DNA of 10,303 nt from Larix sibirica (taxonomy: Eukaryota; Streptophyta; Pinopsida; Pinales; Pinaceae): contig NWUY0300051752.1 of NCBI GenBank assembly GCA_004151065.3, forward strand, positions 1 through 10,303, written 5' to 3'. Shown one piece after another: positions 9,101 through 10,303 of this stretch (positions within the stretch are counted from its first letter, which is position 1; each line of letters begins with the position of its first letter). A program made the translations under genes and the position numbers. The notes under the pieces were generated by a model. The model was not told the origin of the DNA. It worked only from the letters and a program-made list of their open reading frames with translations, and searched no databases.

Positions 9101-9720
9101 CAAAAACTAAAGTATATTGTGCGTCTACTGCACATCAGTGCACCGGTTAATGGTGCTATGACATTCGGTACAATCAACGTTAACACATTCCCCATGATCC
9201 ATAAATTAAATAAACCGCGGTGCTTTTATATCACGTCAATGCACATAAAATGGTGCGTTGACAAGGTATAAATGCACCGACAACTGCAATTTTAAAATTT
9301 CGTTGGAACTAAAAAATCATAATTCAGCGGTGCTCCTATTTGACGTTAGTGCACTGGTGTTCAGTGCCGTGATGTGTTTTAGGCATGCCGCTGACACATT
9401 CCTTATAAATTATACAATGAAATAATTGCAGTGTTTTTAAATAAAGTAAGTGCACCATGTACGGTGCGCTTACGTGTTAGAGAAGCACCAATTCTTACAC
9501 ATTAAAATGTTTACTATCATAAACAATCATAATTCAACAGTGCTCCTAGTGCACATCAGTACACCAATTTATGGTGCTCTGATGTGCCATAGAGGCACCG
9601 TGAACGCAAATTTCAAAACGCACCAGTGTGTGTGTATTTTAATGCATCGACTTGATAATAAAATTTCAAATTTATAGAATTATATCAACAATGCATTGTG
9701 TTAGATTAGAGCATCGAAGA
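9101..9720. repeat. Diverged tandem monomers of about 210 bp
   Basis: The phrase ATCATAATTCA followed by CGGTGCTCCTA or CAGTGCTCCTA occurs at 9316 and again at 9526, exactly 210 bp apart. A third, earlier unit lines up with the last one: TGCGTCTACTGCACATCAGT at 9120 matches TGCTCCTAGTGCACATCAGT at 9541 (offset 421), and the match continues through TATGGTGCTCTGA versus AATGGTGCTATGA. This gives units at about 9101-9310, 9311-9520 and 9521-9720, with substantial divergence and the third unit degrading at its right end. Similarity between about 8300-8340 and 9010-9050 hints that the array once reached further left. Confidence 0.75.
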
Positions 9721-9735
9721 CGGTGCTTAAAATGT

Positions 9736-9861
9736 AAAAGCACACTACAGGAGGAGCGTATGTTTTATATTGCCTCATTGTAAGTCAACTTTTTGCAAAA
9801 AAAATAAATTTTGATTTTAGTACATATAATGATTTTATATGTTTTTTGATGAGACTAACCG
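9736..9861. other. AT-rich spacer, nothing recognised
   Basis: AT-rich sequence between the GGTGC-dense block and the next reading frame, with an A run near 9798 and no motif of the neighbouring block after about 9726. CACTACAG at 9743-9750 resembles the terminus of CACTA-type DNA transposons, but no partner end is seen. Confidence 0.4.
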
Positions 9862-10303
9862 ATGTTATATGTGAAACATATACGTGAGCGTTGTGAGGCG
9901 AGGCAACAACAGGAAGCACAAGTTGACCAGTATAACTTCTAGAGAGAGTGGGAAACCAGAGAGAGGGAGAGATATTTATACCATTGTACCATTACTCCAT
10001 AGACAAGACACCTCTCGAGAGTTTTCAGCCTCCTTAGGTTCTATGAGGAGGTGACATCAGTCAAGGGGAACATTAAATTATTCACCCAGCGGATCGCACA
10101 CTGGGATCATCATAGGAAAGTGTTTCGAGCTAGTTCCTATCAGTGGTTTCAACCCACTTAGGAGGACATATATTTTATCACTGGGATCTCTACGAGAGGT
10201 GAGGACTTTCCTCATTTCCCTAAGGTCCCAACTAGAGCTTTGGCAGGGACTCAGCTAGTCTACATTCAAAGATATGTTGATCCCAACATCATCCACCCTG
10301 CTC
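9862..10303 (+). pseudogene. Broken plant mobile-domain-like ORF, runs off window
   Basis: One frame from an ATG at 9862 to the window end reads as protein apart from three TAG stops at 9940-9942, 10000-10002 and 10159-10161. The N-terminal part is charged and low in complexity (REWETRERER); then come FSLLRFYEEVTSVKGNIKLF, AHWDHHRKVFRASSYQWFQP, EDIYFITGISTRGEDFPHFP and GTQLVYIQRYVDP. The aromatic-rich pattern with an ITG-x-S-x-RGED core resembles, from memory and at low confidence, transposon-linked plant proteins of the plant mobile domain type. The true start is uncertain and the 3' part is outside the window. All stops are TAG, fitting CAG-to-TAG decay of methylated DNA, so this is probably a repeat copy rather than a host gene. 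Confidence 0.5.

Larger units (their letters stand above)
7870..9735. repeat. GGTGC/GCACC-dense non-coding block
   Basis: This 1.9-kb AT-rich block has no credible gene. By eye it holds about 25 copies of GGTGC or its complement GCACC, in both orientations and often inside near-palindromic contexts such as GCACTGGTGC (7898-7907), CACTAGTG (8331-8338) and TGCACCGGT (9139-9147). I found only about three in bases 1-7780. Dense short motifs in both orientations recall the subterminal protein-binding repeats of plant DNA transposons, but no terminal inverted repeats were found. A decayed satellite or the upstream promoter monomers of a retroelement are alternatives. The contents include the AT repeats at 8060-8275 and the 210-bp monomers from about 9101. 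Confidence 0.7.

Noticed and set aside
9086-9677. Open frames of 61 and 75 codons on the plus strand with similar phrases
   Set aside because: They lie in the 210-bp repeats. The shared residues reflect the shared DNA repeat, not a conserved protein.
7870-9735. CRISPR-like array in the repeat block
   Set aside because: The repeats are short, occur in both orientations with irregular spacing, there are no cas genes, and the DNA is plant nuclear.

Overview
This window reads as nuclear DNA from a seed plant, and most likely from one with a very large, repeat-filled genome such as a gymnosperm. The evidence is that nothing in it looks like an intact single-copy gene. Nearly all recognisable coding signal belongs to one old, heavily mutated plant-type LINE (non-LTR retrotransposon) on the minus strand. 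There are no bacterial operons or ribosome binding sites and no rRNA or tRNA genes. The species assignment is inference only.

Layout from left to right. Bases 1-940 are non-coding, possibly the tail of an LTR or other transcript unit on the plus strand, with a perfect 33-bp tandem duplication and a plausible plant polyadenylation signal. Bases 941-1500 hold no gene; part may be the 3' UTR of the LINE. Bases 1501-7745 are the LINE, read right to left. ORF1 (about 7745-6610) has a DUF4283-like domain and a broken CCHC zinc knuckle. ORF2 (6572-2324) has an AP-type endonuclease, a reverse transcriptase, a zf-RVT region and a plant-type RNase H. Just past the ORF2 stop is about 270 codons of further coding-like sequence (2330-1501) that I cannot assign to a family. 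All three reading frames carry stops and frameshifts, so the copy is dead.

Bases 7746-7860 are probably the LINE 5' leader. From about 7870 to 9735 lies a strange non-coding block packed with the pentamer GGTGC/GCACC in both orientations (about 25 copies by eye, against about three in the 7.8 kb to its left). Inside it are three copies of an AT-rich 27-31 bp repeat (8060-8275) and, at its right end, two to three diverged tandem monomers of about 210 bp (about 9101-9720). Its origin is not clear: candidates are a DNA-transposon subterminal region, 5' promoter monomers of a retroelement, or a decayed satellite.

From 9862 to the window edge there is a broken plus-strand reading frame with three amber stops. 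It resembles, at low confidence, plant mobile-domain-type (transposon-linked) proteins. Functionally the window is a repeat graveyard. The two parts most worth following up are the extra coding block behind the LINE RNase H and the GGTGC-dense array.
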